From: Geobacteraceae bacterium
GTDB lineage: Bacteria; Desulfobacterota; Desulfuromonadia; Geobacterales; Pseudopelobacteraceae
Assembly (NCBI GenBank): GCA_025355325.1
Contig: JANXZX010000130.1
Location: 1-45,562 of the forward strand
Direction: 5' to 3'
DNA: 45,562 nt
In this document: piece after piece, positions 25,507-34,717 of the stretch
Layout: each line of letters opens with the position of its first letter
How positions within the stretch are numbered: the stretch's first letter is position 1
The notes under the pieces: generated by a model
Databases searched by the model: none
What the model saw: only the letters and a program-made list of their open reading frames with translations
Told to the model about the DNA's origin: nothing
Translations under genes and position numbers: made by a program

Positions 25507-27146
25507 ATGACAATAAAAAGAAAAATCCAGTTGATCCTGCTGGGAGGTTGGCTGTTCATTTCTCTTACCGGGATATGTGGTCTTGTTGGGATGCGTGCCA
25601 GCAACAACGAAATCCAGACCATTTATAAGGAAAATCTGTCGACCATCCAAAAGATCGGGCGAGTTACGGAGTTGATGCGAAATAATAGAATCCAGCTTTT
25701 GCTTGCATTACAGCATGATCCGGCTAATCCGGAAATAATGAAATTGCATGATCATGAGCTTACGGTACATACCGATCTCGTTACAAAAAACATTGAGGAA
25801 ATATCAAACATCTGGAAGGAAGTCACATCTGCAAACTTGGATACCGAAGAGAAAAAACTTGCAGATGACTTCGCAGTGAAACGTGGCTCCTTTGTTAAAG
25901 AAGGACTTATGCCTGTGCGAGAGGCTATTCTGGCTGGTAAGTTCTCGGAAGCAACCGAGCTGACTCTTTCCAAGGTCAATCCACTTTTCAAACCGGCGGA
26001 TGAGGCGGCAAAGACAATCCATGACTACGAGAGCAAGGACGCTCTTGCCATCTATAACAGGGCAATGCAGAATTACCATAGGACAATGGGGCTTATTATC
26101 GGCTTGGTGGGTATTGCAATCATCGGATCGGGACTCGTCGGACTACTGGTCATCCGCTCAGTATCTGGGGGCGCAAAGGTATTGATCGAGGCGAGTGTTG
26201 CTATGGCACAAGGTGATCTCAGTCGGCGAATCAGATTGTCCAGTAAGGATGAACTGGGCACTATTGGGGCTTCTTTCGATGATATGGCAGATTCTTTCAG
26301 CAAGGCACTCAATAAGGTAGCCGCAAGCTCAACAGAGGTTGCGGCCGCATCGAACCAGGTACTTAATACAGCAGAACGAATTGCCACCGGGGCCGAAGAG
26401 GTGGCGGCACAGTCATCAACGGTTGCAACTGCCGGAGAGGAGATGGCAGCGACGTCGGGTGACATAGCCCTGAACTGCCAGCTCGCGGTTGAAGGTGCCC
26501 AAGAGCTACTCAAGTTGCAAATGACGGCTTCGACGTTGTTCGCCATACCATCGACGGCATCAAGTTCCGTGGCGCAAAAACTCGTGAAAATGCCGTTATT
26601 ATCGAATCGTTGGGACAGCGTTCCGATCAAATCGGTGCGATTGTCGCAACTATTGAAGACATCGCCGACCAAACCAACCTGTTGGCGCTGAATGCTGCAA
26701 TTGAAGCAGCTCGTGCCGGTGAGCAGGGTCGCGGTTTTGCGGTTGTTGCCGATGAGGTTCGCGCCTTGGCTGAGAGGACTACACGTGCAACAAAAGAAAT
26801 CGGCGATATGATCAAAGCCATTCAAACCGAAACGAAACAGGCGATTGCCTCGATGGAAGAGGGAGTGAGGGGCACTGAACGGGGGGCCGCTGAAGCGGCA
26901 CAATTGGAAACGTCACTAAGTGATATACTTGAGCAGATTAATTCAGTCTCCATGCAGGTCAGCCAGATTGCTACCGCAGCAGAGGAGCAGACGGCAACCA
27001 CAAGCGAGATATCAAACAATATGCACCAGATTACAGAGGTCGTTTGTGATACGGCCCGCGGTGCTCACGAGTCTGCCGCCGCAGCAACACAATTGAACAA
27101 TAATGCCGAAGAGTTGCAGCGCCTCGTACGACAGTTTAAGCTTTAG
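25507..27146 (+). pseudogene. Methyl-accepting chemotaxis protein interrupted by a -1 frameshift
   Basis: GGAGG precedes ATG 25507. The first frame encodes a 4HB-type sensor (TM about 8-30, periplasmic part about 31-190, TM about 192-215), HAMP (about 216-270) and the start of the signalling domain, up to about residue 332 (EGAQ). There the frame shifts: correct chemoreceptor sequence continues one frame over ([19 protein letters not shown]), through the hairpin tip ([19 protein letters not shown]) to the stop at 27146. Missing one A in CAAGA around 26500-26503 explains it, since CAA-AGA would restore the frame. Without that base the product ends at 26691 with about 60 wrong residues. It may be a real inactivating mutation or a sequencing error in an otherwise intact gene. 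Confidence 0.9.
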
Positions 27147-27199
27147 CTCTGTAAATTACTTTTGTAAACCACCAATCCAGGGAGCGGAAGAAAAGTGAA

Positions 27200-27763
27200 A
27201 TGAAGCCGCTATTCAATTTTCAAAAAAAATCCGGTCCGATTGTCGGGAAAGTACTCGTTGTACTGTCGATACTCTGTTTTTGCACAGGCTGCGACAAAAA
27301 ACATCAACTTAAGATCGGCGATAGTTCACCGGCGATTTCGGGCAAGGACATTCGTGGAGAACTGTTCAGCCTTGATCAGTTAAAGGGAAAAGTTGTTATT
27401 ATCTTTTTCTGGACCAATTCGTGTTGCGGGGCAAAACTGAAGCAGCTTGAGCCTTTTTACCGGCAGTATAAGGATAAAGGAATGGAGATTCTGGCTGTTG
27501 ATGTGGGCGATAGCAAAGAAATTGTCGAGTCGTTTGCACAGGCAAACGGCATAACCTTCACCTTAAAGACGGATGAAAATGGTGAAACATCAAAGCGGTA
27601 CGGCATTTTCGGTTTTCCGACTATTTTCATCATTGATCGGAATGGTATCATCAGGGAAAAGATTCATGGAGATGCTCAAACCGGGGTGCTGGAAAAACTT
27701 GTCGTAAAACAGTTCCGGATCCAAAAAGAAGTTGAAGCCAATTATCAAAAAATTCATCCTTGA
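27200..27763 (+). CDS. Thioredoxin-fold (TlpA/ResA-like) lipoprotein with altered active site
   Basis: This is a 187-residue protein. The N-terminus has a hydrophobic signal and a lipobox-like CTGC (Cys31), so it is probably a membrane-attached periplasmic protein. The rest is an AhpC/TSA-TlpA fold: IGDSSPAISGKDIRGELFSLDQLKGKVVIIFFW, then the active-site loop, a long EILAVDVGDSKE stretch and the cis-Pro loop GFPTIFIIDRNG. The active site reads SCCGAK, where TlpA/ResA have WCxxC; the second Cys of the pair is Ala, while an adjacent Cys75-Cys76 pair is present. Normal dithiol chemistry is therefore doubtful, and a peroxidase-like or scaffold role is possible. Confidence 0.85.
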   Translation: MKPLFNFQKKSGPIVGKVLVVLSILCFCTGCDKKHQLKIGDSSPAISGKDIRGELFSLDQLKGKVVIIFFWTNSCCGAKLKQLEPFYRQYKDKGMEILAVDVGDSKEIVESFAQANGITFTLKTDENGETSKRYGIFGFPTIFIIDRNGIIREKIHGDAQTGVLEKLVVKQFRIQKEVEANYQKIHP

Positions 27764-27850
27764 AAAAACAGTTCATAACCACGAAGACGCGAAGTTCACT
27801 AAGAATTCGTAAAGTTATAAAACATTCTGCGATCACCTTTTGGGTGAGAG
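27764..27850. repeat. Uninterrupted partial copy of the CCACGAAGACGCGAAG element
   Basis: This copy matches the left arm (36711-36768) and the later internal part (36945-36976) of the large element, but without the inner insertion. Shared segments include CAGTTCAT, CCACGAAGACGCGAAG, CACTAAGAATTCG and a small hairpin TCACC/GGTGA with a T-rich loop. The right inverted terminus is absent. It lies just after the TlpA-like gene. Confidence 0.8.
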
Positions 27851-27865
27851 TGCATATTAATTGAA

Positions 27866-27899
27866 CAAAAAAATGGGGAAGGCCAAAAGCCTTCCCCAT
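27866..27899 (-). terminator. Rho-independent terminator of the acetate permease operon
   Basis: A perfect 11-bp stem, ATGGGGAAGGC (27873-27883) and its complement (27889-27899), encloses a five-base loop. Read on the minus strand it is followed by a run of seven T (27872-27866), 31 bp after the actP stop. Confidence 0.9.
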
Positions 27900-27929
27900 A
27901 TTGCATTATATCAGCTCTCTGACAAGCAA

Positions 27930-29921
27930 TCAGTGATCGATAGCTTTAGCCATGCCGAGGCCGGTGTTCTGACGGACGTACACTTCGTCAAACATCTCTT
28001 CGGAACGCTTGTTCGGGAACATCAGGCATCCGAGGATGGAGGCGATGAAGCCGAGCGGGATCGAGATGATGCCGGGGTTCTTCAGCTTCAGGATCGGCTC
28101 GCTGAGACCCATAATGGATTTGCCGTCCATGCCCAAAACCTCAACCTTTGCTTTTGCAAGTGCTTTGGTGTCTTTTTCATTCAGTGCTGTACCAGGAGGC
28201 AGGGCAGCCTGTTTTTTCTCCATGGCGACGATTACTTTCTCGGCGCCTTTGGCAACCAGTTTCGGATAGGTCATGTTCGGGGAAACCATAACCAGGCCGA
28301 TGGAGGCGATTGTGCCAACAGTCAAACCGGAGATAACACCGGCGGTGTTGAACTTACGCCAGAACAGCGACAGAACAACGACAGGCAGGTTGCCGGAGGA
28401 GGCAACGGCGAACGCCAGAGCAACCAGGTGGGCAACGTTGGCTTTTTCAGCCATGAGGCCGATCATGATGCCTACAGCGCCGACAACCAGCGAGGTGATA
28501 CGGGCAGCCATAACCTGCTCATGTTGGTCGGCATGGCCGTCTTTGATGACGTTAACATAAATATCGTGGGCGATAGCAGCGGAAGCAGCCAGAACCAGAC
28601 CGGAAACAACGGCGAGGATGGTGGCAAAGGCTACCGAGCAAAGGAACGCGAGGAAGATGTCACCCAGAACAGGAGCAATCTCGGCGCCCAGCGTCTGAGC
28701 GAGGATCAGGGTAGCCATGTTGCCGCCCGGGTCAACCGTGATAATGCCTTGCGGGGTAATGTTTACGGCAGCGCCGAAACCGAGCAGAGTAGTAAGGACG
28801 TAGAAGCCGCCGATGATGAACATGGCGATGATAACAGATTTACGGGCAGCCTGTGCAGTCGGTACGGTGAAGAAACGCATCAGGATGTGCGGCATACCAG
28901 CAGTACCAAGAACGAGGGCCATACCGAGGGAAATCTGGTCGAGCGGTGATTTCATGAACAGACCGGGCTCAAGGAAACGCTGACCGGCATCGACACCGTT
29001 CAGTATTACACCATCTTTCAGAACCAGTTTGGAAACGTGATCCTGAATATCAGGGCTGTTGACGATGGATTCAAAGAAGGCAAAGATGTTGAAATTGCAC
29101 TTAAGCAAAACCAGGAACGACAGCAGGAAGGCGCCCGACATCAGCAGGCCGGCCTTGATGATCTGAACCCAGGTGGTGGCGGTCATGCCGCCGAAAACAA
29201 CGTAGCCGACCATCAGGATACCAACGCCGACGATGGCTGTTTTGTACGGTACGCCAACCAACAGCGCCATCAGCTTGCCTGCGCCAACCATCTGGGCAGT
29301 CAGGTAGAAAGTGGAGACGGCTACGGTGGAGATAGCGGCAAAAGCGCGCACCGGTTTCGGATTGGTACGGAAGGAGAGGATGTCTCCCAGGGTGTACTTA
29401 CCGGCGTTACGGCACGGCTCGGCAACGATCAGGAGCACGGTGATGTAAGCAACCAGCCAGCCGACGGAGTACATGAACCCGTCATAACCGTACAGTGAAA
29501 TCAGGCCGGAAATACCGAGGAACGAGGCGGCAGACATATAGTCGCCGGCAATCGCCCAACCGTTCTGAGTGCCGGTGATACCACCACCTGCGGCATAGAA
29601 GTCGGCAGCTGTTTTGGTCTGTTTGGCGGCCCAGACAACAACAGCCAGTGTGATGCCGATGATGATGGCAAACATGGAGAGGGTGATGGCCTTATTGGCC
29701 TTCAAGGTAACTTTTTTCTTTTCAACCGGTGCCGGAGCGGCAGCAGGGGCTGTGGTTGCTGCACCTGGTGCGGCGATGGCAGGAGTGCCGGGGGTGGCCG
29801 GTGCGGAGGCAGCCGGAGCTGAACCTGGAGCTGCCGGAGCGTTCTTCGGCTCTTCAGCAAAGGCGGCTGCGGCGACGGTGAGGGCTAAGCAGGCTGCGAT
29901 TATAATGTTTTTATAAGTCAT
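27930..29921 (-). CDS. actP: Cation:acetate symporter (SLC5/SSS family)
   Basis: This is a 663-residue transporter predicted to take up acetate, the main electron donor of Geobacter-type bacteria, with sodium or protons. A signal-like N-terminus (about 1-22) is followed by a Pro/Ala-rich linker (about 25-68) and then about 13 TM helices with the SSS motifs DFYAAGGGITGTQNGWAIAGDYMSAASFLG and FGGMTATTWVQIIKAG. The last large loop (about 560-610) is Lys/Ala-rich and hydrophilic. AAGGAGG precedes the ATG. It follows the DUF485 gene by 16 bp and ends at a strong terminator. Very regular, GC-rich codon use suggests high expression. Confidence 0.93.
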   Translation of the reverse strand: MTYKNIIIAACLALTVAAAAFAEEPKNAPAAPGSAPAASAPATPGTPAIAAPGAATTAPAAAPAPVEKKKVTLKANKAITLSMFAIIIGITLAVVVWAAKQTKTAADFYAAGGGITGTQNGWAIAGDYMSAASFLGISGLISLYGYDGFMYSVGWLVAYITVLLIVAEPCRNAGKYTLGDILSFRTNPKPVRAFAAISTVAVSTFYLTAQMVGAGKLMALLVGVPYKTAIVGVGILMVGYVVFGGMTATTWVQIIKAGLLMSGAFLLSFLVLLKCNFNIFAFFESIVNSPDIQDHVSKLVLKDGVILNGVDAGQRFLEPGLFMKSPLDQISLGMALVLGTAGMPHILMRFFTVPTAQAARKSVIIAMFIIGGFYVLTTLLGFGAAVNITPQGIITVDPGGNMATLILAQTLGAEIAPVLGDIFLAFLCSVAFATILAVVSGLVLAASAAIAHDIYVNVIKDGHADQHEQVMAARITSLVVGAVGIMIGLMAEKANVAHLVALAFAVASSGNLPVVVLSLFWRKFNTAGVISGLTVGTIASIGLVMVSPNMTYPKLVAKGAEKVIVAMEKKQAALPPGTALNEKDTKALAKAKVEVLGMDGKSIMGLSEPILKLKNPGIISIPLGFIASILGCLMFPNKRSEEMFDEVYVRQNTGLGMAKAIDH

Positions 29922-29937
29922 GTCGTATCCTCCTTTT

Positions 29938-30249
29938 CTAAAGATGAAGTTCGTCGATCAGTTCTCTGGTTAAACGGTCAAAGTCTTTGTTGGCCACGTG
30001 AGCGTAATAGAGCGCCAGTGCCCAGGAGACGAAAAATTGTGAGAGTGCGAAAACGTAGCCGAAGTTGATGACACCGATCATCTTGATCTTGAACAGACCT
30101 GGTGCATAAGCTGCTCCGATGGGGAGCAGGAAGTAGTACACGCTGGAAAAGATCCACCAGCCGAAAAGGAACGCCTGTTTTTTGTGATGAAGTTCTACGA
30201 ATTTCGGGTTTTTCGCGATTGCTGCCCAATCATACTGTCTTTCTGCCAT
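29938..30249 (-). CDS. DUF485 inner-membrane protein, partner of ActP
   Basis: This is a 103-residue protein with two TM helices (about 28-50 and 60-83) and the DUF485 pattern: NPKFVELHHKKQAFLFGWWIFSSVYYFLLPIG, an FGYVFALSQFFVSW second helix, then LALYYAHVANKDFDRL. The family (YjcH in E. coli) is encoded next to acetate permeases and probably assists them. AAGGAG precedes the start. It is the first gene of the actP unit, 75 bp after the IclR gene on the same strand. Confidence 0.92.
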   Translation of the reverse strand: MAERQYDWAAIAKNPKFVELHHKKQAFLFGWWIFSSVYYFLLPIGAAYAPGLFKIKMIGVINFGYVFALSQFFVSWALALYYAHVANKDFDRLTRELIDELHL

Positions 30250-30323
30250 GAGTTACTCCTTTCGTTTTGTTTGATGTTGTGTGCTTTACCGGCGTCTCCT
30301 TTCTTTAAGATTTGGTGATTTTT

Positions 30324-31100
30324 TCATGCAGGTATATAACCGAATCGCTGAGATGCTAATGCTGCTGCTTCCAAAAGCGATGGAATAATCTCTTTTTCTA
30401 TCCGGTCCCGAACAAGCCTGAAGGAAGGGCCGTGCATTGTGATAGCCCCGATAACATGGCCGGCATAATCTTTGACTGCGACAGCGACGCTGATGAGCCC
30501 CTCGCCAAGACCGCCGATATCAACGGCAATTCCTCCGTTGGCCCTTATTTCCAGCAATTCCGAAGCAAGAGTGGCCGAATTTGGTATATTGCGGGATTTG
30601 CCGTATTTTTTGCTTTTCAGCCACTCTATAACCTCGGCTGATTCCAGAGCTTTCATCACTTTTCCGGCTGCATTGGTAAAATACGGAAATGATTTACCGA
30701 TCAACGGCTCCGCTTTTATCTGCTGATGACAGTCTGCCATGTCCAGAAATAAAACATCATCTCCTTTTATGATTGTCATATAGACGGCCTCATCGTGCTT
30801 TTTGGCAAGTTGGACAATCACCGGATGTGCAATATTTATAATGTTTGAATTTCCGACAAGTTTTTGGGCCAGTGAAAAGGAATTCATGCCGAGTCTGAAG
30901 TTTCCGGAAGGTTTATCGTGTTCTACCAGGCCGTTTTCACAGAGGGTGGCAAGAAGTCTGAATGTTTTGTTCTGGGTCAGGCCGAATTTTAATGCAATTG
31001 CCTTAAGAGTCGAATCCGTCCGATCCTCAGTTAAAAACTCCAGTATTTCAAAGGCCTTATGTACGGATTCAACCGTATATGCTCCAACTTTTTGCGCCAT
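30324..31100 (-). CDS. IclR-family transcriptional regulator
   Basis: This is a 258-residue regulator. A winged helix-turn-helix (about 8-70, VESVHKAFEILEFL and STLKAIALKFGLTQNKTFRLLATLCENGLVEHD) is followed by the IclR effector domain (about 75-255, with YFTNAAGKVMKA and the GGIAVDIGGLGEGLISVAVAV core). The ATG at 31100 has GGGGT six bases upstream; an ATG at 31112 has none. Being directly upstream of the DUF485-actP unit, it probably controls acetate uptake, with a small organic acid as effector. Confidence 0.9.
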   Translation of the reverse strand: MAQKVGAYTVESVHKAFEILEFLTEDRTDSTLKAIALKFGLTQNKTFRLLATLCENGLVEHDKPSGNFRLGMNSFSLAQKLVGNSNIINIAHPVIVQLAKKHDEAVYMTIIKGDDVLFLDMADCHQQIKAEPLIGKSFPYFTNAAGKVMKALESAEVIEWLKSKKYGKSRNIPNSATLASELLEIRANGGIAVDIGGLGEGLISVAVAVKDYAGHVIGAITMHGPSFRLVRDRIEKEIIPSLLEAAALASQRFGYIPA

Positions 31101-31166
31101 AAGACACCCCATTTGCCATTGTGCAGACTGTAAATCAGTAAAAAACTTGCTATATAAATAATTTGG

Positions 31167-31189
31167 TATACAAACTATTTATATGTATA
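31167..31189. promoter_or_regulatory. Inverted repeat in the iclR-marR intergenic region
   Basis: TATACA (31167-31172) and TGTATA (31184-31189) are inverted with 11 bases between them, in a very AT-rich spacer between two divergent regulator genes. TTTGTATAAT at 31236-31245 is related to one arm. It could be a binding site for the IclR or MarR protein, but the AT content makes chance similarity likely. Confidence 0.3.
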
Positions 31190-31344
31190 ACAATATTTTA
31201 TTGTGAAAGCAATAAATAATATTGACTGCCAAATATTTGTATAATAGTGTAAATAACATAGTATAATGAGTAACTTAACAATATCTATCTATCAACTCGT
31301 AGTTAAACTGCGGTTTATAATAAAATGTTTTATGGAGGTTATGC

Positions 31345-31845
31345 GTGAGAAAGAAAACGGATCTTATCGAAGGAATCATTGATGATATCAGACGTATTTT
31401 TCAGGCACTGACAGAACAGTCAAGAAGAGTAGGGTACGAGACGAATCTCACCGGGCCGCAATTATGGGTTGTTAAATTGCTGAAGGAAACATCTCCGATG
31501 AAAGTATCGGATCTGGCGCGCCGCATGTATCTACATCCGGCGACGATGGTGGGGTTGCTGGACAGGCTTGAAGTAAAGGGTTTGCTCAAGCGTACACGGT
31601 CGGAGGATGACCGTCGGGTTGTGTATATAAATCTGACGGAGCAGGGACGCGAGCTGGAAGTTAATTCACCTGAGGTTGTCCAGAATCTTTTGGCTAAGGG
31701 GCTTGAAGGACTTGCAGGACAGGAGTTGAGTGTAATATCAGAGAGTCTGGGGCAGATTGTTCATTTGTTAGGTGTTCAGGACGTGCCGCCACAGTTGATC
31801 ATGACAGCTAAAATAAAAGTGCCGAAGACAAAAGAGCTGCTATGA
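31345..31845 (+). CDS. MarR-family transcriptional regulator
   Basis: This is a 166-residue winged-helix regulator. It has LTGPQLWVVKLLKETSPMKVSDLARRMYLHPATMVGLLDRLEVKGLLKRTRSEDDRR covering the recognition helix and wing, with dimerisation helices at both ends. It starts at GTG 31345, seven bases after GGAGG. It is transcribed away from iclR and its 3' end overlaps the end of the convergent kinase gene by six bases. No transporter or enzyme target is adjacent on its strand. Confidence 0.9.
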   Translation: MRKKTDLIEGIIDDIRRIFQALTEQSRRVGYETNLTGPQLWVVKLLKETSPMKVSDLARRMYLHPATMVGLLDRLEVKGLLKRTRSEDDRRVVYINLTEQGRELEVNSPEVVQNLLAKGLEGLAGQELSVISESLGQIVHLLGVQDVPPQLIMTAKIKVPKTKELL

Positions 31846-34371
31846 ATCAAGAATTGAGCGGACTTTCCGGAGAAGAGTCTCCGGCATGACCGGTTTGCTG
31901 ATAAAGGGTATACTGAAATCGACAGCCAGCTTTCCACTTATGATTTCATTAGCATATCCGCTGATAAAGCAGCCCTTGACGTCAGATCGAAGGACACTTA
32001 TTTCATCCCACGCCTGTTTTCCCGTCATCCTCGGCATGATGGCATCCAATAACACCAGATCAATCCTTTCACTCTGTTTTTGAAATATTTCCACCGCTTC
32101 GACTCCGTCACGAGCCTGAAGCACCTTGTAGCCGTGTGTTTCCAGATGGCTGGCGGTTATTTCCATGAGCATGGAGTCGTCCTCTGCCAGCAGGATTGTT
32201 TCGCTGCCGCGCAGTGATTGCCAGGCATTTCCACCCCCGGCAGCAGATGACTCACTGTCGGACTCTTCACAAAGTGGAAGGTAAATATAAAAAGTCGTTC
32301 CCTGTCCCGGTTTGCTGCTGCACCGGATAAACCCGTTGTGCTGGGAAATGATGCCATGAATCATGGAAAGGCCGAGACCGGTTCCCTTTCCTTTTTCTTT
32401 GGTGGTGAAAAACGGTTCGAATATCCGCTTTACGGTCTGTTCATCCATGCCGGTTCCGGTGTCGCTAATCCGGATTATTGCCTGCTCCCTGGAATCTCCA
32501 TACCCGTGGAGTGCAATAAAACCATGGTCAAGTTTTTTAGAGGTAATACCAATGGTCAGCTTTCCGCCTGACGGCATGGCGTCTCTGGCGTTCGTTGCGA
32601 GGTTCATGAGGACTTGCTGAATCTGTGAGCGGTCAACGGATGAGTACAACGGGTCGGCGGGAAACGTTGTGACAAGCTCGATATCTTCACCGATTACCCG
32701 TTGAAGAAATTTGCAGTTATCAGTAACAAGCCGGACAATGTCGGTATGTTGGAGGTTGAATGTTTGTTTTCTGCTGAAAGCCAGAAGACCTTTGGTAAGT
32801 TCCGCCGCGCGTTCGGTTGCTTTCATGATTTGAGTTGCGCTTTCGCGCGCCTTGGCCTCGGACTGGCCGTTAACCAACAAGTCTCCATACCCCATAATGA
32901 CCGAAAGGATATTATTAAAATCGTGGGCGATGCCGCCTGCCAGAAGTCCGATTGCCTCCATCTTCTGCGACTGGCGTAATTGCTCTTCAAGCCGGTTGTG
33001 TTCCTCTTCAATTCTGGTTCGTTCGGCAATCTCTTCTTCAAGTGCTGCCGTCTGCTCCTCCAGGTTTTGTTGAGCAGCCTCGCGCTCTCCTATCTCTTCT
33101 TCCAGTTCAACAGTTTTTTTCTGTAAAGCTTCATTGCTCTTCTGACGTTCAGCAATTTCTGTTTCGAGCAGCAGGGCGTTTTTGTGCAGATCAACCTCTG
33201 TTTTTTTTCTTTCGATAATTTCAAGTTCCAGTTGAATCTTTCTCTCTTGCAGGGAATGTTCCGCCTGTTTGCGGGCGGCATCTTTATCGGCCAGTGCTGC
33301 CGTCATCGCGTCAAAAGATTGTGCCAGACCTCCAATTTCATCATCAAGGTACGTTAAACCGCTTTTGGTGCCGAGTTCGCCGTTTTCAACCGCCTTAACG
33401 GTAGAAGATAGTTGTTCTATCGGCTGAATAAAAGAACGGTTTGCCAGCATTCGTGAAAACAGATACGAAATAATAAAGGCAAGAAATGTTGTAACTAAAA
33501 TCGAGCCCACGAGTTTCTGCGTTTTTGAGACAACGGCATCATCCGGCACCGATACCCTGATGTAAAGATACGGCGCATCGCCTGTAGAAAGACGTAACCG
33601 TTTGTACCCGAATACGCGTTTATTGCCGTCACGTCCCACATCGACAAAAACGCCGGCTTCCTGCTCTCCCGTCATGTGACTCCACAAAACTGGAACGTCA
33701 AGGATTCCGTTCTTTAATGCACTGCTCTCAAGATATCTGTAGAGCACAATGCCCTTATGATCTATCAAGTTGATTGAAGCATTTGCGGGAAAATGCTGCG
33801 CTTCAAAGATGTTTTTGAACCGGGTAAGATCGAGAGCCGCATACAGAACCGTCAGCGGATTTCCTTCTGCATCAAGGATCGGCAGGGCAAAATGCAGGGT
33901 TGACTTTCCGACAGCCCTGCTTACAGTATATTCGCCGGAGCTGAATTTCTTCGTTCTCAAGGCGTCCAGAAAATATTTTCTGTCATCTATTTTATATCGG
34001 ATCGGCAGCGATTGTTTTACGCCGGTGGCGACTACATTGCCGAGCGGGTCAGCTATGCCGATGTTCATGCTTGACGGACTTTGTTCAAGAATATTGTTGA
34101 GTATCTTTGAACACTCCACGGGATCCATGCGTTTGACTTCAGAGTATTGGGACAGCGTGATTAGCAGGTTCCGTATGCCCTCAATCTGGGCATTATTTTC
34201 CAGTGCTATTGATTGCGCTGCTACGAGGACACCATGCCTGGCTTCTGCGTAGCTTTGATCATATTGGGTTTTCAAAAAATAGAGAAATGCCAGTACGATT
34301 GGCAGCGAAGAAACTGCTATGATGAGAAGGAGTTTTGTCCGGATTGAGCAGCGATGTAAGAAAGTAGGCAT
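31840..34371 (-). CDS. Hybrid sensor histidine kinase with Cache-type input
   Basis: This is an 843-residue kinase. TM helices (about 13-33 and 285-306) flank a periplasmic domain of about 250 residues resembling dCache (DDRKYFLDALRTKKFSSGEYTVSRAVG). A HAMP domain (about 310-362) and a long coiled coil with repeating ELEEEIAER-type segments (about 365-465) lead to H-box GGIAHDFNN with His483, N-box (NARDAMP), G1 (DTGTGM), G2 (GKGTGLGLS), and a C-terminal receiver domain (about 725-843, Asp in LVLLDAIMP). It is a relative of the kinase at 2626 in its input domain. Its promoter should lie in the 34372-34678 spacer. Confidence 0.93.
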   Translation of the reverse strand: MPTFLHRCSIRTKLLLIIAVSSLPIVLAFLYFLKTQYDQSYAEARHGVLVAAQSIALENNAQIEGIRNLLITLSQYSEVKRMDPVECSKILNNILEQSPSSMNIGIADPLGNVVATGVKQSLPIRYKIDDRKYFLDALRTKKFSSGEYTVSRAVGKSTLHFALPILDAEGNPLTVLYAALDLTRFKNIFEAQHFPANASINLIDHKGIVLYRYLESSALKNGILDVPVLWSHMTGEQEAGVFVDVGRDGNKRVFGYKRLRLSTGDAPYLYIRVSVPDDAVVSKTQKLVGSILVTTFLAFIISYLFSRMLANRSFIQPIEQLSSTVKAVENGELGTKSGLTYLDDEIGGLAQSFDAMTAALADKDAARKQAEHSLQERKIQLELEIIERKKTEVDLHKNALLLETEIAERQKSNEALQKKTVELEEEIGEREAAQQNLEEQTAALEEEIAERTRIEEEHNRLEEQLRQSQKMEAIGLLAGGIAHDFNNILSVIMGYGDLLVNGQSEAKARESATQIMKATERAAELTKGLLAFSRKQTFNLQHTDIVRLVTDNCKFLQRVIGEDIELVTTFPADPLYSSVDRSQIQQVLMNLATNARDAMPSGGKLTIGITSKKLDHGFIALHGYGDSREQAIIRISDTGTGMDEQTVKRIFEPFFTTKEKGKGTGLGLSMIHGIISQHNGFIRCSSKPGQGTTFYIYLPLCEESDSESSAAGGGNAWQSLRGSETILLAEDDSMLMEITASHLETHGYKVLQARDGVEAVEIFQKQSERIDLVLLDAIMPRMTGKQAWDEISVLRSDVKGCFISGYANEIISGKLAVDFSIPFISKPVMPETLLRKVRSILDS

Positions 34372-34678
34372 ATTTGAATCCTGCTTGCGAAAATTTATTG
34401 GGGATGAACAGTACTCAAGTTGTCAGCTTGGAGACTATACAGGCCAGTGCAATTGTACCTTCTTTCACAGATATATCATTATTAGGTGACGATTTACAAA
34501 TTACTTTCACAAGAGCGTAATTACCCTAATTGAATAACGTTCCAAGTATTAATGTACGTGTGAAACCATTGTATTAGCTCATGATACTTCTGAAATGTTC
34601 TATTTTTTCATTGACTTAACAAGTCAATGCTACGATATTTAGCAGCCGTGGCAGATCGAATGACGCAAATCCCCTGCT
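34372..34678. other. Intergenic region between divergent genes
   Basis: This AT-rich spacer separates the hybrid kinase gene and a small hypothetical gene. Apart from the palindrome and possible promoter at 34609-34639, no gene or RNA structure was recognised. Confidence 0.4.
34609..34639 (+). promoter_or_regulatory. Palindrome overlapping a possible promoter
   Basis: CATTGACTT (34609-34617) and AAGTCAATG (34621-34629) are perfect inverted repeats around AAC. TTGACT (34611-34616) and GATATT (34634-34639), 17 bp apart, could be the -35 and -10 for the gene at 34718, so a regulator may bind over the -35. Confidence 0.4.
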
Positions 34679-34717
34679 ATGTCAGCAAAACTCCGGACTA
34701 AGGGAAGGAATCAGTGT

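Noticed and set aside
27861-28949. A 362-codon open frame on the plus strand opposite actP
   Set aside because: It lies antisense to the GC-rich, strongly supported acetate permease gene, has no ribosome site, resembles no protein family, and reads as Gly/Asp/Gln-rich shadow sequence.
31240-31245. TATAAT upstream of marR as a promoter
   Set aside because: No -35 lies at 16-18 bp; the nearby TTGACT is only 12 bp away, so no full promoter can be claimed.
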